Source of the DNA: Mycolicibacterium goodii
GTDB lineage: Bacteria; Actinomycetota; Actinomycetes; Mycobacteriales; Mycobacteriaceae
Direction of reading: 5' to 3'
DNA length: 64,000 nt
NCBI RefSeq assembly: GCF_001187505.1
Contig: NZ_CP012150.1
Span: 5,614,048-5,678,047 of the forward strand
The position numbers were made by a program, and so were the translations under genes. This document shows, piece after piece, positions 63,360-64,000 of the stretch. The notes under the pieces were generated by a model that was not told the origin of the DNA, searched no databases, and saw only the letters and a list, made by a program, of their open reading frames with translations. Position 1 is the stretch's first letter. Every line of letters begins with the position of its first letter.

Positions 63360-64000
63360 CGCAGCATCCACGCGCTCGCGGCCACCAGCACCGCCGCGGC
63401 GACCGGTAGCGCCGCAACCAACCACTGTCGGGTGGTGGCCGCAGCCGCGGATCCGGTGCCCACGGCCAGCTCGGGTATCCGGCCTTCGTATCCGCGCGAC
63501 AGCATCGCAAGATAGACGCGTTCGCCACGCTCGTAGGATCGCAGGAACAGCGCGCCGACGCTTTTGGCGATGGCACCGGCCTGATGCAACCCCCGGGGTG
63601 AGTCACCGCGGGAGATCCTGGCCATGCGCATCCGGTTCGCCTCGGTGGTCAGCACGTCGATGTATCGGATCATCAAGGTGATCATCGAGATCACCGTGCC
63701 GGGCACACCGAGACGGCTCAGCGCCAGCGGTATCTCGCGGGCGGTCGTGGTGGCGGCCACGGTGAGCGAGGCCGCGACGCCCAGGGTCCCCTTGACGACG
63801 ATTCCCCACGCGGCGTACAGACCCGTGGCCGACAGCTGCAGCCCGGCGACCGAAATACGTTCGCCGCCTTCGGCGAACGGCAGCAGGACGGCCAGCACCA
63901 GAAAGGGCGCCTCGATGAGCATGCGCGGGAGCATCCAGGCCGGCGGGATCCTGGCGATGGTCCACATCGCCACGATGATCAGTGCGTAGACGCCGAACGG
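63356..64000 (-). CDS. cbiQ: ECF transporter membrane protein CbiQ, C-terminal part (cut by window end)
   Basis: At least 214 residues, and the frame is still open at the right edge. Membrane helices alternate with MLIEAPFLVLAVLLPF and TAREIPLALSRLGVPGTVISMITLMIRYIDVLTTEANRMRMARISRG, the latter holding the CbiQ/EcfT Arg-rich coupling helix, followed by LFLRSYERGERVYLAMLSRGYEG. It couples CbiO to the metal-binding CbiM, which would be upstream of the window. Confidence 0.92.
   Translation of the reverse strand, partial: PFGVYALIIVAMWTIARIPPAWMLPRMLIEAPFLVLAVLLPFAEGGERISVAGLQLSATGLYAAWGIVVKGTLGVAASLTVAATTTAREIPLALSRLGVPGTVISMITLMIRYIDVLTTEANRMRMARISRGDSPRGLHQAGAIAKSVGALFLRSYERGERVYLAMLSRGYEGRIPELAVGTGSAAAATTRQWLVAALPVAAAVLVAASAWMLR

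Overview
The window is high-GC actinobacterial chromosome, and gene content and order point to a fast-growing mycobacterium of the Mycolicibacterium type. Mycobacterial hallmarks are an MmpS/MmpL operon, mycothione reductase (mtr), PptT/PptH, EfpA, AldR/Ald, a Tat-exported class A beta-lactamase, and an order that follows the M. tuberculosis Rv2764c-Rv2855 stretch with several segments replaced. No rRNA, tRNA, CRISPR array, insertion sequence, phage module or PE/PPE gene was found.

Layout: 1-5052 holds the thyA 5' end, a dienelactone-hydrolase-like protein, a CitE-like lyase, small membrane and flavodoxin-like proteins, a duplicated ABM-type protein and dapB. 5156-14797 is accessory: a hypothetical ORF running into an mmpL 3' end, an mmpS4-mmpL4-mmpL4 operon, two divergent SDR genes around a 21-bp palindrome, and a META-domain lipoprotein. 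14805-26467 is mostly core: aldR/ald, bla, pepR-gpsI, rpsO, ribF, mntR, ssuD and truB-pptT. 26464-31504 has pptH, a DUF3558-type exported protein, a CocE/NonD hydrolase, DUF1802 and DUF2277 proteins and an EchA16-like hydratase. 31616-38960 is a LacI-associated catabolic island: a Gfo/Idh/MocA dehydrogenase, a DUF993 protein, a sugar isomerase/epimerase-like protein, the LacI regulator and an NMT1/THI5-type ABC importer. 39640-47392 is the translation/RNA operon rimP-nusA-ylxR-infB-rbfA-nrnA-dinF. 47591-64000 holds two Rv2843/Rv2844-like proteins, proS, efpA with a PCD/VOC fusion, a cobalamin/siroheme group (mqo-GNAT-chelatase-cobO-cobB-cysG), mtr, and the cbiO/cbiQ cobalt importer cut by the window edge.

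Most operons show 1-8 nt stop/start overlaps, which suggests translational coupling. The best candidate for an undescribed system is the LacI island: two nearly identical 14-bp palindromes lie at the dehydrogenase/lacI divergent promoter and just downstream of a TTGACA-N18-TAGGGT promoter before the importer. Uptake and a three-enzyme oxidoreduction/isomerisation/aldol-type pathway would thus share one regulator. Its substrate cannot be read from the sequence. A second theme is leaderless transcription: eleven genes have TANNNT 6-8 nt upstream of the start codon.
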